A DNA stretch of 64,000 bases from Xestospongia muta (taxonomy: Eukaryota > Porifera > Demospongiae > Haplosclerida > Petrosiidae). Positions within the stretch are counted from its first letter, which is position 1, and each line of letters starts with the position of its first letter. Location: assembly GCA_963693285.1 (NCBI GenBank), contig OY848917.1:10974192-11038191 (forward strand), given 5' to 3'. Below the pieces are notes generated by a model that ran no database searches, was not told the origin of the DNA, and saw only the letters and a program-made list of their open reading frames with translations. Shown piece by piece: positions 62,650 through 64,000 of this stretch. A program made the translations under genes and the position numbers.

Positions 62650-64000
62650 CGGCTTACTTAACCAGTTTTCACAGTTAATTTCTAATCTTTTTTAACTTTC
62701 AAAAAGCTCTAAACTCTTTATTTTAAAGTTTTAAACGATTTAGACTACTTTATTAGTATATTTAAGACAGATAAACTTACTAAACTCTTTAGATCAGCTA
62801 ATTTAACCAGTTTTCACAGTTAATTTCTAATCTTTTTTAACTTACAAAAAGCTCTAAACTCTTTATTTTAGAGTTTTAACCTATTTAGACTACTTTATTA
62901 GTATATTTAAGACAGATAAACTTACTAAACTCTTTAGATTAGCTTATTTAACCAGTTTTCACAGTTAATTTCTAATCTTTTTTAACTTTCAAAAAGCTCT
63001 CAACTCTTTATTTTAGAGTTTCAACCTATTTAGACTACTTTATTAGTATATTTAAGACAGATAAACTTACTAAACTCTTTAGATCAGCTTATTTAACCAG
63101 TTTTCACAGTTAATTTCTAATCTTTTTTAACTTACAAAAAGCTTTAAACACTTTATTTTAGTCTTTTAGCCTATTTAGACTACTTTATTAGTATATTTAA
63201 AACAGATAAACTTACTAAACTCTTTAGATCAGCTTATTTAACCAGTTTTTACTGTTAAATTCTAATCTTTTTTAAGTTTCAGAAAGCTCTAAACTCTTTA
63301 TTTTAAAGTTTTAAACTATTTAGACTACTTTATTAGTATATTTAAGACAGATAAACTTATTAACTCTTTAGATCGGCTTATTTAACAAGTTTTCACAGTT
63401 AATTTCTAATCTTTTTTAACTTTCAAAAAGCTCTAAACTCTTTATTTTAAAGTTTTAAACTATTTAGTCTACTTTATTAGTATATTTAAGACAGATAAAC
63501 TTACTAAACTCTTTAGATCAGCTAATTTAACCAGTTTTCACCGTTAATTTCTAATCTTTTTTAACTTTCAAAAAGCTCTAAACTCTTTATTTTAGAGTTT
63601 TAACCTATTTAGACTACTTTATTAGTATATTTAAGACAGGTAATCTTACTAAACTCTTTAGATCAGCTTATTTAACCAGTTTTCACAGTTAATTTCTAAT
63701 CTTTTTTAAATTACAAAAAGCTTTAAACACTTTATTTTAGTCTTTTAACCTACTTCGACTACTTTATTAGTATATTTAAGACATATAAACTTACTAAACT
63801 CTTTAGATCAGCGGATTTAACCTGTTTTCACAGTTAATTTCTAATCTCTTTTAACTTTCAAAAAGCTCTAAACTCTTTATTTTAGTGTTTTAAGCTATTT
63901 AGACTACTTTATTAGTATATTTATGACAGATAAACTTACTAAACTCTATAAATCAGCTTATTTAACCAGTTTCCACAGTTAATTTCTAATCTTTTTTAAC
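62650..64000 (+). repeat. Segment duplicated at the right end, right copy (truncated by window)
   Basis: This carries the variants of 60.04-61.97 kb in the same order but with about four fewer monomers: one lost between about 62,860 and 62,990 and about three lost near 63,430. The match is still running at base 64,000, so its true end is outside the window. Confidence 0.82.
63977..64000 (+). repeat. Partial monomer at the right edge
   Basis: The last 24 bases are positions 1-24 of a new monomer (AGTTAATTTC ... TTAAC). No departure from the satellite is visible, so the array is not finished here. Confidence 0.9.

Larger units (their letters stand above)
1..64000 (+). repeat. 145-bp AT-rich satellite DNA array, whole window
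   Basis: Every part of the window aligns to one 145-bp unit running AGTTAATTTC ... TTTAACCAGTTTTCAC. All copies point the same way and abut without spacers. The period was checked by spacing: the same motif starts at 49,481 and 49,626, and duplicated segments are offset by near-multiples of 145 (725, 869, 1,014, 1,744, 2,316, 2,895, 4,188). Units vary by 1-4 bp, mainly in the T tract at positions 16-21, giving a mean near 144.7 bp. Consensus A+T is about 77%. Because 145 is not a multiple of 3 and stop triplets are dense, the consensus stays open for at most about 37 codons on the + strand and 18 on the - strand, so no gene is supported. The family is not one I recognise. A centromeric or heterochromatic role is inference from the architecture alone. 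Confidence 0.98.
46600..64000 (+). repeat. Domain V: type A-dominated right part
   Basis: Most units carry CTCTTTATTTTAGAG or the derived CTCTTTATTTTAAAG plus TTTTAAAC. Type B-like units here usually have CTTACAAAAAGCTTT. About 47.8-49.0 kb contains many private changes and small indels, 52.6-59.3 kb contains a trimeric cassette and a 12-mer duplication, and 59.3-64 kb is again close to consensus. Confidence 0.7.

Noticed and set aside
1..64000. CRISPR array (regular direct repeats)
   Set aside because: Repeats are 145 bp and contiguous, with no unique spacers, no cas-like genes and strong similarity across the whole unit.
1..64000. Open reading frames
   Set aside because: Stop triplets occur many times per monomer in every frame. 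Consensus open stretches reach only about 37 codons on + and 18 on -, and the frame shifts by one base every unit.
1..64000. Polyadenylation-like AATAAA on the - strand
   Set aside because: It occurs twice per monomer (reverse of CTTTATT) as a consequence of AT richness. No transcript structure accompanies it.
1..64000. Yeast-type replication origin consensus
   Set aside because: No unit gives a convincing match, and AT-rich near matches would be expected by chance. There is no reason to assume a budding yeast.
1..64000. tRNA, rRNA or other structured RNA genes
   Set aside because: No GC-containing stems, conserved loops or promoter boxes were seen; the only inverted repeats are short AT-rich dyads.
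1..64000. Transposon, LTR or viral insertion
   Set aside because: Every stretch I read aligns with the monomer. I saw no target-site duplication, terminal repeat or coding remnant.
1..64000. Phased A-tract bending signal
   Set aside because: T and A tracts at about 16-21, 29-33, 49-52 and 57-60 are not spaced at a steady 10-11 bp, so bending cannot be claimed by eye.
1..64000. Naming a known satellite family or species
   Set aside because: Length and AT content resemble satellites of several animal and plant groups, but I do not recognise the sequence and no search could be run.

Overview
The window is one uninterrupted satellite DNA array. The unit is a 145-bp, AT-rich monomer repeated head to tail on one strand from base 1 to base 64,000. 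Both ends lie inside a monomer (a 140-nt partial unit at the left, a 24-nt partial unit at the right), so the array continues in both directions. At a mean unit length of about 144.7 bp the window holds roughly 442 units. I found no protein-coding gene, RNA gene, transposon, CRISPR array, inversion or unique-sequence island. Such an array points to a eukaryotic nuclear genome, most likely pericentromeric, centromeric or other heterochromatin, resolved by long reads. I do not recognise the monomer and cannot name a species or lineage.

The consensus monomer, numbered from AGTTAATTTC, is about 77% A+T (48 A, 63 T, 23 C, 11 G by hand count), lacks CpG, and is pyrimidine-rich on the + strand. Most of it is nearly invariant. 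Variation is concentrated near positions 35-60 (type A: AAACTC ... TTAGAG; type B: AAACAC ... TTAGTC) and in a 7-nt window at about 92-98. A 12-nt word, CTAAACTCTTTA, occurs twice per monomer 71 bp apart, hinting at an ancestral unit of about 72 bp.

Layout by variant content, with approximate borders: domain I (1-14.6 kb) is mixed A/B and contains a 6-mer duplication (869 bp), a 29- to 32-unit segmental duplication and a near-perfect 16-mer duplication (2,316 bp). Domain II (14.6-25.9 kb) is dimer/tetramer based. Domain III (25.9-43.25 kb) is built from a modular cassette of about nine monomers whose copies have 9, 8, 7, 6 or 5 members, plus duplications of about 4.19, 1.01 and 2.9 kb. Domain IV (43.25-46.6 kb) has its own variants and a 5-mer duplication (725 bp). 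Domain V (46.6-64 kb) is dominated by type A and has a degenerate left part, a trimeric cassette, a 12-mer duplication (1,744 bp) and a 14- to 18-unit duplication that runs off the right end.

Nothing here works together as genes do. The structure is a record of repeated unequal exchange and local amplification acting on one monomer family. The features most worth a second look are the presence/absence cassette ladder at 26-33.5 kb, the invariant core against two fast-changing windows, the internal half-repeat, and the very recent 16-mer duplication.
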